From JBDSTW01 sp039914705 (GTDB taxonomy: Bacteria; Pseudomonadota; Gammaproteobacteria; SURF-13), in the NCBI GenBank assembly GCA_039914705.1, contig JBDSOT010000120.1, positions 1-14,325 of the forward strand: a stretch of DNA of 14,325 bases. The letters run 5' to 3'. Made by a program: the position numbers and the translations under genes. The stretch's first letter is position 1. The number at the start of each line of letters is the position of its first letter. This document shows, in pieces, positions 1-7,378 of this stretch. The notes below the pieces were generated by a model. It worked only from the letters and a program-made list of their open reading frames with translations. It made no database searches and was not told where the DNA came from.

Positions 1-530
1 CCCGCGAGCTCGAACACATAAGGCAGGCAATTTTTACCGTGGCCCTGGAAAGAGTAGGGGTTGGTGCGCGGCTTGTAGGCGCCCATGCGCGTACACACCT
101 GACCGTTTTCCTGCAAGGCCCTTAACATTAATTCCACGTGCTTGGGGTTATCGACCGCGCACAAACCGGCAAACACGTTCAAATTATCCTGGCCGAAACG
201 CACACCATTGTATTCAAAATAAGTATCGCGAGGGTCATTTTTGTGACGGCCTAACACGCGGTATTCTTCGGAAACGCGCACTGCCCGCTCGACACCCGGG
301 AGGCTTTCCATATCCTGCAGGATGAGCGCTGCGGTGTCGCCGATTAGATAAAGTTCGGTAAGGGTGTATAACGCGCCTTTTTCCTCGTGCACACGTACCT
401 GGATATTGGAGAGGTTACGCAGATGTCCCATGATCTGTTCGTATTTGGCACCGGCCTTGTCGATATTGCGTTCAAGTACAAGAATCATTGCTGTGATATC
501 CGTAAAGTTGACGTTGGAAAAATTGGCCAT
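1..530 (-). CDS. DAHP synthase-like protein (class I beta type), N-terminal part, cut by window edge
   Basis: The first 176 residues are present and the gene continues beyond the left edge. DAHP synthase condenses phosphoenolpyruvate and erythrose 4-phosphate at the start of the shikimate pathway. Residues about 15-95 look like the small N-terminal ferredoxin-like domain of the I-beta type (MILVLERNIDKAG, then SLPGVERAVRVSEEYRVLGR). The barrel then starts with NVFAGLCAVDN (residues 118-128) and TRMGAYKPRTNPYSFQGHG. The family usually has GPCAVES and a GGA(F/Y)KPRT(S/N)PYSFQG segment. The cysteine expected to bind the metal (C124) and the KPRT substrate loop are kept, but proline is replaced by leucine and ES by DN, so this is a divergent member. 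ATG at 530 gives the longest ATG start; ATG at 488 (residue 15) is possible because many relatives begin near that point. No clear Shine-Dalgarno precedes either. It lies 28 bp after the methyltransferase stop and may be co-transcribed with it. Confidence 0.78.
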   Translation of the reverse strand, partial: MANFSNVNFTDITAMILVLERNIDKAGAKYEQIMGHLRNLSNIQVRVHEEKGALYTLTELYLIGDTAALILQDMESLPGVERAVRVSEEYRVLGRHKNDPRDTYFEYNGVRFGQDNLNVFAGLCAVDNPKHVELMLRALQENGQVCTRMGAYKPRTNPYSFQGHGKNCLPYVFELA

Positions 531-558
531 TATGTCACATTCGTCAAGCCGGACGTAG

Positions 559-1821
559 TCAGTTCGCGCGTTGCATTACTGCGGCGAAGAAGGTGTCGGT
601 GTTATGCAGGTGGGTGTAAAGCCGCAAGGTCTTTTCATTAGGGTCGTAATTCAGAGGAATGTTGCGGCGGGCCAGGATGGAGGCTGGTGGAAGTAAGGTG
701 AAGGTCGGGTGCTGGGCAAGGAATTGCTCGACGATGTCTTCATTTTCTTCACGCAGCGGGCTGCAGGTTGCGTAAACCAGCCGCCCGCCAGGCTTGAGCA
801 GTTTGGCGGCGGCGGCGAGGATGCGGGTTTGCAGGGAGGTGACATGTGCCATATCGAATGTACGCCATTTAATATCGGGATTGCGGCGTAGCGTGCCCAG
901 GCCCGTGCAGGGTGCGTCCACGAGCACACGGTCAATCTTGCCGTTGAGGTTTTGCACGCGGCGGTCGCGTTCATTGTCGATCACGATAGCACGCACGGTA
1001 TCAAGTCCAGCACGTTTGATGCGTGGTTTGATATTTTCCAGGCGCTTGGCGGAGGTATCGAAGGCGTATAAGGTTCCTGTGTTCGCCATGAGGGCACCGA
1101 TCAGCAAGGTCTTGCCGCCGGCACCGGCACAAAAGTCCACCACCATCTCGCGGCGCTTGGGTTCCAGCAGAATTCCGAGCAACTGGCTGCCTTCATCCTG
1201 GATCTCTATCAAACCTTCCTGAAAGGCCAGGGTCTTGAATAACGGGACGCGCTCGGCACGGCGCAAACCGAATGGCGAGTAGGGCATGGATGTACTCGCG
1301 TAACCCTGCTCCTGCAAACGTGCGGCAGCCTCATCGCGCTTGGCCTTCAACGTGTTGACACGCAGGTCGACCGGGGCAGGACGGTTTAAGGCCTCGGCTA
1401 ATTTAAGCGTCTCCTGAGGGCCAAGTTGTGTTGCCAGACGGTCGTAAAGCCAGTCAGGCAGATCGGCGCGTACGGCCTCAGGCAAGGTATTTTTATCGGT
1501 TTCACGAATACGCACGACCAGATTTTTTGCATCGCCGGGGTAACCGGCATCAAGCAGGGCACGCACGCTCCAACCCTGCGCCGACACCAGGTATGCCCCA
1601 ACCCTGTCTGACGCAAACGGGGTTGGATTAGCAAACACGTGCTCCACCAGACGCTTGTGGCGCAGACAGCCATATACTGTTTCGGCGATAAAACCGCGCT
1701 CGCGCATGCCCAGACTGCGCTGTTCGCGAAAATATTTTTGCATTTGCTGATCGGCGGGTTGATGGCCGGCGAGAATTGCTTCTAGCAGCTCGGTAGATTT
1801 ATTAAATAGTTCTCTTGTCAA
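559..1821 (-). CDS. RsmB/NOP-type RNA (cytosine-5) methyltransferase
   Basis: SAM-dependent RNA m5C methyltransferase of the NOL1/NOP2/Sun family, 420 residues, a size close to E. coli RsmB. Residues about 1-140 form a helical NusB-like RNA-binding part (RERGFIAETVYGCLRHK at 40-56). A linker with VDLRVNTLK (151-159) follows. The Rossmann methyltransferase domain has SAM motif I DFCAGAGGKT (229-238) and motif IV DAPCTG (302-307), with C305 releasing the product. Motif VI YATCS (350-354) carries the nucleophile C353, so both catalytic cysteines are present. The rRNA target, probably 16S by family resemblance, cannot be read from the sequence. The gene lacks the fmt partner usual for true rsmB, so I leave the symbol blank. 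The start at 1821 is TTG, with an in-frame stop a few codons upstream; the next ATG (residue 24) would cut into the conserved N-terminal region, so TTG is preferred. Confidence 0.88.
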   Translation of the reverse strand: MTRELFNKSTELLEAILAGHQPADQQMQKYFREQRSLGMRERGFIAETVYGCLRHKRLVEHVFANPTPFASDRVGAYLVSAQGWSVRALLDAGYPGDAKNLVVRIRETDKNTLPEAVRADLPDWLYDRLATQLGPQETLKLAEALNRPAPVDLRVNTLKAKRDEAAARLQEQGYASTSMPYSPFGLRRAERVPLFKTLAFQEGLIEIQDEGSQLLGILLEPKRREMVVDFCAGAGGKTLLIGALMANTGTLYAFDTSAKRLENIKPRIKRAGLDTVRAIVIDNERDRRVQNLNGKIDRVLVDAPCTGLGTLRRNPDIKWRTFDMAHVTSLQTRILAAAAKLLKPGGRLVYATCSPLREENEDIVEQFLAQHPTFTLLPPASILARRNIPLNYDPNEKTLRLYTHLHNTDTFFAAVMQRAN

Positions 1822-1871
1822 TGGGTTACAACTTTATTGAGGGTTAAGTTATAGGGTCCGAATAGCCTATT

Positions 1872-1904
1872 GCCGTCATTCCCGCGTGCGCGTGGAATGA
1901 CGGC
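1872..1904. repeat. Perfect palindrome, REP-like element or transcription-ending hairpin
   Basis: Arms GCCGTCATTCC (1872-1882) and GGAATGACGGC (1894-1904) are perfectly complementary over 11 bp, around an 11-nt centre, CGCGTGCGCGT, which can itself pair CGCG with CGCG. It sits between the aguB stop (1948) and the methyltransferase start (1821), both on the minus strand. Neither side has a T-run, so it is not a typical intrinsic terminator. The core GTCATTCCCGCG resembles dispersed short palindromes common in proteobacterial genomes. It may still protect the aguB mRNA 3' end. Confidence 0.7.
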
Positions 1905-1947
1905 TTAGTGAGGTATCCTTAACTGTGAAGGTTAGTGGTTATTCTTG

Positions 1948-2835
1948 TTAATCCAAATAGCGCTGGGTAATTCCCTGGTAGGCATCGATGCGGCGGTCGC
2001 GCAGATACGGCCAGATGCGGCGTACCTGTTCACTGCGCCCCAAGTCAATGTCGGCGACCAGCACGCTTGCCTTATCAGTCTCGGCTATGGCGATAATCTC
2101 GCCCTGCGGGCCAGCGATAAAACTGGAACCCCAGAACTCTATGCCTTGAGAATGGCCTGCAGGGTCGGATTCGATGCCGATGCGATTACAGGCCAGCACG
2201 GGCAGGCCGTTGGCGATGGCGTGTGCGCGTTGCACAGTAGTCCAGGCATCGAGCTGGCGTGTCTGCTCAGCTTTATCGTCAGCGGCGTCCCAGCCGATGG
2301 CGGTAGGGTAGATTAATATATCCGCGCCGTTCAAGGCCATCAGGCGCGCGGCCTCGGGGTACCATTGATCCCAGCACACGAGCACACCAAGTTTCCCTAC
2401 CGAACTGCTGATAGGGGCAAAGCCCAGATCACCCGGCGTAAAATAGTATTTTTCATGGTAGCCGGGGTCGTCGGGAATATGCATCTTGCGGTATTTTCCT
2501 GCAATCGACCCGTCTGCCTCAAGCACGACCGCGGTATTGTGGTAAAGACCGGGGGCACGCCGCTCGAATAGCGAGGCGACGATGACGACGTTCAACTCGG
2601 CGGCGAGCTTACCCAATTGTTCCGTGCCCGGGCCTGGAATGGCCTCGGCTTGATCAAAGTAAGCCGGTGTTTCCGTTTGACAGAAATACAAACCCTTGTG
2701 CAGCTCCGGCAGCACAATGAGCCGCGCGCCCTGTGCCGCAGCCTCGCGTATCCCTTTCATGCTGGCGGCGTGGTTGGCCGTGCTATCCGCGCTACACGGA
2801 TGCTGCACCAAACCAATTTTCAAGATATGCGACAT
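1948..2835 (-). CDS. aguB: N-carbamoylputrescine amidase
   Basis: Cytoplasmic nitrilase-superfamily enzyme that hydrolyses N-carbamoylputrescine to putrescine, CO2 and ammonia, the second step after agmatine deiminase. From the chosen start it is 295 residues, normal for AguB. The Glu-Lys-Cys triad is visible: E44 in VLPELHKG, K117 in KYRKMHIPD and C154 in VLVCWDQWYPE. The segment HIPDDPGYHEKYYFTPGD and the motif IYPTAIGW (175-182) are characteristic of this subgroup. ATG at 2835 is chosen because AGGTGGA lies just before it and the protein then begins MSHILKIGLVQ, like relatives. An in-frame ATG at 2853 and a TTG at 2865 would add 6 or 10 residues. The partner aguA is on the same strand but 3.5 kb upstream, separated by a signalling gene pair. 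A 215-bp gap before this start suggests it has its own promoter. Confidence 0.93.
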   Translation of the reverse strand: MSHILKIGLVQHPCSADSTANHAASMKGIREAAAQGARLIVLPELHKGLYFCQTETPAYFDQAEAIPGPGTEQLGKLAAELNVVIVASLFERRAPGLYHNTAVVLEADGSIAGKYRKMHIPDDPGYHEKYYFTPGDLGFAPISSSVGKLGVLVCWDQWYPEAARLMALNGADILIYPTAIGWDAADDKAEQTRQLDAWTTVQRAHAIANGLPVLACNRIGIESDPAGHSQGIEFWGSSFIAGPQGEIIAIAETDKASVLVADIDLGRSEQVRRIWPYLRDRRIDAYQGITQRYLD

Positions 2836-2839
2836 TAAT

Positions 2840-2846
2840 TCCACCT
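2840..2846 (-). promoter_or_regulatory. Ribosome binding site of aguB
   Basis: AGGTGGA on the minus strand, four bases before the ATG at 2835. It is the best Shine-Dalgarno near the three possible starts and supports 2835 over 2853 and 2865. Confidence 0.6.
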
Positions 2847-2886
2847 GAGACATAACCCTAAGCAAAGGCTCATTAAGCCAAGTCTT

Positions 2887-2895
2887 ATTTTAACA
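2887..2895 (-). promoter_or_regulatory. Possible extended -10 promoter for aguB
   Basis: The minus strand reads TGTTAAAAT, a good match to the extended -10 form TGnTATAAT. It would start transcription near 2880, leaving a leader of about 45 nt before the aguB ATG. I see no good -35 at 16-18 bp, which extended -10 promoters can do without. This is pattern matching in an AT-rich stretch and remains tentative. The rest of the gap (2896-3050) shows nothing clear. Confidence 0.3.
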
Positions 2896-3050
2896 GGCTT
2901 TATCGGGGTACGCCTGCAATCAATCCAGTGAGCATATACGCATACCGTACAGTGAAATATTTTGCCGTCTCACCATAGATTTCAAACGGTGTGGTGATGG
3001 TACAAACCGCTCGTCCGAACATGGACAATTTATTACCCTATTTTTAGGTA

Positions 3051-5414
3051 TTACAGGAGCCTGACTCGCGCTTCTGTTCTACGCTCCAGCATGGTGACGA
3101 GTTTCTCGGCGGGAAGAGGCTTGCTGAAATAATATCCTTGATACTGTTCGCATCCTTCTGCCTTCAGAAAGGCTAGCTGTTCTTCTGTTTCCACACCTTC
3201 GGCGATCACTTGCATTTGTAAGCTGTGAGCTAAAACGATAATAGCCCTTACAATGGCAGCGTCGTCCGGATCAGTGGTGATATCTTGCACAAACGATTTG
3301 TCGATCTTCAGATTATCAATGTGAAAACGTTTGAGATAGCTCAGGCTGGAGTAGCCCGTGCCGAAGTCGTCGATGGATATCTCAAAGCCCATAGCACTCA
3401 GTGTACGCAGCGTTTCGGCGACCTCAAGGATGTTTTCTATTAGTGTGCTTTCGGTGATTTCAAACCCTATATGACGTGCCTCAACACTCGTTTCCGAGAG
3501 AATGTCTGTTATGGTTGTCAACAGTGATTTCTGGCGAAACTGACGGGCAGAAAGGTTAATCGCCACGCGCGGCACTTCATATCCTTGGTTTTGCCATGCG
3601 CAGATCTGTTTGCATACGGCTCTCAGTACCCAGGTTCCTATTGGCACGATTAATCCGCTTTCCTCGGCAAGTGTGATAAATCTAAGTGGAGGAATCAATC
3701 CTTGTTCGGGATGCTGCCAGCGCAACAATGCCTCCATGCATGCCAATTTTCCACTGGCCATATTCACGATGGGTTGAAAATGTATCAGTAATTCATCACG
3801 TTCGATTGCATGGTGTAAATAAGTACTTAACGACTGTCGCTCTGCAGCTAGCTGATTCATTCGGCTAGCATAAAATTGATAGTTACTCCGGCCCGCTTCC
3901 TTGGCATGGTACATAGCCGTATCGCTATTCTTCAAAAGCGTACTCACATTTGTTCCATCTTCGGGAAAAACGGCAATGCCGATACTTGCGCTGGTATATA
4001 ATTCTTTGCCCTTAATATAATAAGGCTGCATTAGTACATTCAGCAATTTTTCACCCACAGCTCCAGCCCCGTGGGCATGGGGAACATCCGGCAACAATAC
4101 GATAAATTCATCTCCGCCCTGGCGCGCTACGGTGTCCTCATGGCGTATGCTCGACATGATTCTTGATGCAACTTCTTTTAGCAGTAGATCACCAATCGCA
4201 TGCCCCAGTGAATCATTAATAATCTTGAAATGATCCAGATCGATAAATAACACTGCTGCCTGGCCGTTACGGCGCTGAAGCCGTATGAGCGCCTGCTCTA
4301 TGCGATCTAGCAGTAAGTTTCGATTGGGCAGACCAGTAAGCGCATCATGATGCGCCATGTACAAAATGTGCCGCTCACTCCGCATACGCTCAACCTCTGC
4401 GCCAGCACGCGCGGCAAATATGACGAGGATAGATTCGGTGGCAGCGTTTTCCGATAGAGGCTTATCGTCAAGCACTACCAACAGGCCGAGTGGCTGGTGC
4501 TGGGAATTGAACATTGGTATTCCCAGATAGCTCTCAACGCCCATCTGGGCCAGCATCTTGTCGTCAGGGAAAAGTGCGGCGACGCCCCGCGGGTAAAGGC
4601 AAATTCTTTGGTTAATCACATTAGCGCAAGGCGTGCCTTGTAAAGAGTATTCGAAGTTATCAGCAAAACTGCTATCCGCCCATATGGAGAGGGTGCGCAC
4701 TCGCTGGTTCAATGGTTCTATCAGTTCGCCCACGAAGGCATACTTCATTCCCAGCGCCATTGTCAACTGGTGTACCAATGAACGAAAAAACTCTTCACCC
4801 ACTGCGGTGGTTCCGCTGGCAACGCTGCGCAGTATCCACTCGCTTTTGCGCAGTGTCGCCTCGGCCCGTTGTTTTTCCTCGTGCATGAAATCCAGCTTCG
4901 CGAGCAGCGCGCGCATGGCAAAGTATAATATGGTCCCGAAAAGCAGGCTTATAAGCCCTATAAGTAAGCTTTGATAGATAATGGGGCGCATAGAACGGCT
5001 GATCTTGATAATCCCAACGACATTGCCTGCATCAAAAATTTTTGCTGTCTTAGCGATGATAGGGGGTGCCAGCGTATCCTTGTTCTCTGCTACCAAGGTT
5101 CCCGCCTGATTAAATACCTGTCGATATTCTCGCCAATTGCCTTCTCTGGGTCTATGCGCAAGCAACTCTTGCAGCCGCATATACTCAAATTGCCACATCT
5201 CGGGGTTTTTATTGATCAGGCCACTGATCTGGCGTCCATTGATTTCTGCTTCAATGGTCAACGACGCCTGCTCATAACGGTAACTAAGCCCCGTATAAAA
5301 CACAGGGGGGGCAATGGCTACAATTATGGAAATCGCCATTGCCATCCAAGAGATCATAGGATGCCATGCGGGTGGGTTATCCAAGCGAATCAATTGTTCA
5401 CTTCCTACTGACAT
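3051..5414 (-). CDS. Membrane GGDEF-EAL protein (c-di-GMP cyclase/phosphodiesterase) with periplasmic and GAF-like domains
   Basis: A 787-residue inner-membrane protein for c-di-GMP turnover. Transmembrane helices at about 22-44 and 148-170 enclose a periplasmic segment of about 100 residues. A linker helix (175-195) leads to a GAF-like sensor region (about 195-345). The GGDEF domain (about 353-515) keeps DALTGLPNR, the GGDEF signature (433-437) and an inhibitory RxxD site, RHED (424-427), five residues before it. The EAL domain (about 525-775) keeps EALLRW (561-566), NLSARQF, EITES (652-656), DDFGTG (682-687) and AEGVET. Both domains therefore look catalytically competent, and the net activity cannot be predicted. 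The ATG lies inside the 3' end of the upstream binding-protein gene (17-nt overlap) with AGG shortly before it, implying translational coupling. I infer that the periplasmic segment receives a signal from that binding protein. The ligand and output are unknown. Confidence 0.92.
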   Translation of the reverse strand: MSVGSEQLIRLDNPPAWHPMISWMAMAISIIVAIAPPVFYTGLSYRYEQASLTIEAEINGRQISGLINKNPEMWQFEYMRLQELLAHRPREGNWREYRQVFNQAGTLVAENKDTLAPPIIAKTAKIFDAGNVVGIIKISRSMRPIIYQSLLIGLISLLFGTILYFAMRALLAKLDFMHEEKQRAEATLRKSEWILRSVASGTTAVGEEFFRSLVHQLTMALGMKYAFVGELIEPLNQRVRTLSIWADSSFADNFEYSLQGTPCANVINQRICLYPRGVAALFPDDKMLAQMGVESYLGIPMFNSQHQPLGLLVVLDDKPLSENAATESILVIFAARAGAEVERMRSERHILYMAHHDALTGLPNRNLLLDRIEQALIRLQRRNGQAAVLFIDLDHFKIINDSLGHAIGDLLLKEVASRIMSSIRHEDTVARQGGDEFIVLLPDVPHAHGAGAVGEKLLNVLMQPYYIKGKELYTSASIGIAVFPEDGTNVSTLLKNSDTAMYHAKEAGRSNYQFYASRMNQLAAERQSLSTYLHHAIERDELLIHFQPIVNMASGKLACMEALLRWQHPEQGLIPPLRFITLAEESGLIVPIGTWVLRAVCKQICAWQNQGYEVPRVAINLSARQFRQKSLLTTITDILSETSVEARHIGFEITESTLIENILEVAETLRTLSAMGFEISIDDFGTGYSSLSYLKRFHIDNLKIDKSFVQDITTDPDDAAIVRAIIVLAHSLQMQVIAEGVETEEQLAFLKAEGCEQYQGYYFSKPLPAEKLVTMLERRTEARVRLL

Positions 5415-6219
5415 AATGACCTGTCTGCTCCAATATTTTGCGTCCGTTCAGAGACTGCACAAACTTCACAAACTCGCGCGCAGTTTTAGAAGACTGTTGA
5501 GTGAGTAGCATCGATAGGTTTTTGGTGTAGCGGTAGGTGCCATTGGCAAGTGTTTCTACACTCGGCGTTACTCCCTCAAGGGATAGTATATTCAGTGCCC
5601 GCTTTTCCGAAAGGACAAGTGCTAATGTTGATGTACCAAAACTATTGGGCAAGTGCTCGATCGCATCTGCGCTATCAATGTCTGTAGCTGCCATAACCAT
5701 GCCTTCGCGCTTCAAGCCAAATTTCACAGCTTGTTTGATTGCGGGTGATATGCTTGAAAGTAATTCGATATCGGATTCACTGGCCGGTCTTAGAATCACG
5801 CGAATAAGAGCACCATCAGGCCAGGCAGTTTGGTTACCACCATAGATTTCAGCAACCTGCTCTAGACTCACATTAGAAATAGGCACTTTACTATGGGTAG
5901 CAAAAAGGAAAGGGGTTTTGCCGTATTCGATTACCACCTGTCCCGGTTGCGCCTCTTTTGCCCTCAAATCTCTGCCAATGACGGCAATGTCCAAAGCCCC
6001 GGCTTGCAGAGCCTTTATGCCGCCACCGCTGCCCAGGCTGGGTATGATTTTGATGGTGTGACCGGGGTTAGATTGGGTGTAGGCCTCACCTAATAATCGC
6101 ATAGTGCCTAAAGCTGCGCCGGTTCCACCGATACGAATTGTATCGGCCACTGTGTTTCCGCATAAGCCAAGGGTCAGCAATATTGTTAAACAAAAGACAG
6201 CATACCTATTGTTTTGCAT
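5398..6219 (-). CDS. Secreted PstS-like periplasmic substrate-binding protein, probable sensor partner
   Basis: A 273-residue protein of the type II periplasmic-binding fold, most like phosphate ABC transporter substrate-binding (PstS/PBP-like) proteins. A Sec signal peptide spans about 1-25: N-terminal NNR, hydrophobic YAVFCLTILLTLGL, then likely cleavage after TVA. The mature part begins DTIRIGGTGAALGTM and has SLGSGGGIKALQAGALDIAVIGRDLR (about 61-86), matching the family's glycine-rich anion-binding loop region. The protein stays soluble, with no lipobox and no membrane anchor. No pst permease or ATPase genes are adjacent; the downstream overlapping gene encodes a membrane GGDEF-EAL protein, so a signalling rather than transport role is inferred. 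ATG at 6219 is preferred because it places the signal peptide at the N terminus; an upstream TTG at 6285 would add 22 residues. The Shine-Dalgarno is weak (AAGAGA). The ligand could be phosphate or another anion. Confidence 0.85.
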   Translation of the reverse strand: MQNNRYAVFCLTILLTLGLCGNTVADTIRIGGTGAALGTMRLLGEAYTQSNPGHTIKIIPSLGSGGGIKALQAGALDIAVIGRDLRAKEAQPGQVVIEYGKTPFLFATHSKVPISNVSLEQVAEIYGGNQTAWPDGALIRVILRPASESDIELLSSISPAIKQAVKFGLKREGMVMAATDIDSADAIEHLPNSFGTSTLALVLSEKRALNILSLEGVTPSVETLANGTYRYTKNLSMLLTQQSSKTAREFVKFVQSLNGRKILEQTGHYVSRK

Positions 6220-6316
6220 AGCTAAAGAGTCTCTTGATGCAAACGTACCTGATATCTTGCGCGTTACGTTAAGGGATAACAGCAATTACTATGCCGAACG
6301 ATCCTTGTGATTGGGT

Positions 6317-7378
6317 TTAAGGGCGAACATGGACTCCCGGTTGGTTAGCGGGTAACTGCATAGTGACGCAGTGCAGGCTGCCGTATTGCATGATAAGCGG
6401 CAGGCAAGGCACGCCGATAATTTGATGCTGAGGAAAGCAACGTTGCAGACAAGCCAGCGCCGCTGCATCGGAGGGGTCTGCGTAGGTGGGTGCCAGCACC
6501 GCGCCGTTGGTGATCAAAAAATTTGCATAACTCGCAGGCAGGCGCTGGCCAGTAGCATCGTACTTGGCCTGCGGCCAGGGTAACGGCACCAGTTGGTAAG
6601 GGTTGCCTTGCGCCGTACGAAAGCCTTGCAGTTCGGTCTGCATGGCCTGCAAATCCGCATAATGTTCATCATCCGGGTCATCGCAGGCCACATAAGCGAT
6701 GGTGCTGGAATTGCAGAAACGCGCAAGGGTATCGATGTGGCTGTCGGTGTCATCGCCGGCCAAGTGGCCGTGCTCCAGCCAGAGCACGCGTTTTATGCCA
6801 AATAACTCGCGTAATTTCAATTCAATCTGGCGGCGGTCAAGTTGAGGGTTACGCTGTGGCGAAAGCAGGCATTGCGTCGTAGTAAGCAGCGTACCTGCGC
6901 CATCAACCTCAATGCTGCCGCCTTCCAGGACCAGATCAATCGGCTCCAGCGGTGTATTTCCGAATGCACCCTGTGCATGCAGCGCGCGCGTGATCCGGTC
7001 GTCAAGGCTGCTATCGAACTTTCCGCCCCAGCCGTTAAAGGTAAAATCCAGCAGTTGCGGGACACCGCTACGCAGCACGGTAATCGGACCATGATCACGC
7101 ACCCAGCTATCGTTGGAAGGGACTATATAGGTAGCCAGCGCTGCGCTGTTAATCCCCTTCTGAGCAAGCAGCGTACGGATGTGCCGCTCATGCGCTGCAT
7201 CATAACAACTGATGATCAAGCCTTGCCTGAGGGCAATCTGATGTGCGATTTCTACAAATACCGGCTCGACTTGCGCAAGCCAGGGCGCCCAATCGCCATG
7301 CCCATGAGGCCAGGTCAGCATTACCGCCTGCTGTGCCTCCCATTCTGCGGGCAGGCGGTTTTGATAGTAGCTAGTCAT
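6317..7378 (-). CDS. aguA: Agmatine deiminase
   Basis: Cytoplasmic enzyme of the guanidino-group-modifying (pentein) superfamily; it hydrolyses agmatine to N-carbamoylputrescine and ammonia, feeding AguB. At 353 residues it is of usual size. Visible motifs are LPAEWEAQQAVMLTWPH (9-25), SNDSWVRDHGPI (88-99), LVLEGGSIEVDGAGTLLTT (149-167), GHLAGDDTDSHIDTLARF (204-221, with H214) and the catalytic cysteine C337 in YGSLHCVTMQLP. All the key polar residues of the family appear present. ATG at 7378 gives the canonical N terminus; AGAGA upstream is a modest ribosome site. It is the first gene of the minus-strand group and diverges from lolC. TATAAA on the minus strand (7402-7407) could be its -10, but no convincing -35 accompanies it. 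The stop is 97 bp from the start of the binding-protein gene. Confidence 0.95.
   Translation of the reverse strand: MTSYYQNRLPAEWEAQQAVMLTWPHGHGDWAPWLAQVEPVFVEIAHQIALRQGLIISCYDAAHERHIRTLLAQKGINSAALATYIVPSNDSWVRDHGPITVLRSGVPQLLDFTFNGWGGKFDSSLDDRITRALHAQGAFGNTPLEPIDLVLEGGSIEVDGAGTLLTTTQCLLSPQRNPQLDRRQIELKLRELFGIKRVLWLEHGHLAGDDTDSHIDTLARFCNSSTIAYVACDDPDDEHYADLQAMQTELQGFRTAQGNPYQLVPLPWPQAKYDATGQRLPASYANFLITNGAVLAPTYADPSDAAALACLQRCFPQHQIIGVPCLPLIMQYGSLHCVTMQLPANQPGVHVRP

Noticed and set aside
794..1222. Plus-strand open frame of 142 codons opposite the RNA methyltransferase
   Set aside because: It is antisense to conserved methyltransferase motifs, shows no family resemblance and has no ribosome site of note.
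3028..3048. Imperfect AT-rich inverted repeat (TACCCTA/TTAGGTA type) just after the GGDEF-EAL stop, as a terminator
   Set aside because: The stem is short, AT-rich and has a mismatch or bulge, and no T-run follows on the minus strand.
5398..6219. Binding protein as the phosphate-uptake protein PstS of a Pst transporter
   Set aside because: No pstC, pstA, pstB or phoU is next to it, it is shorter than typical PstS and it overlaps a GGDEF-EAL gene; transport via a distant permease cannot be excluded.
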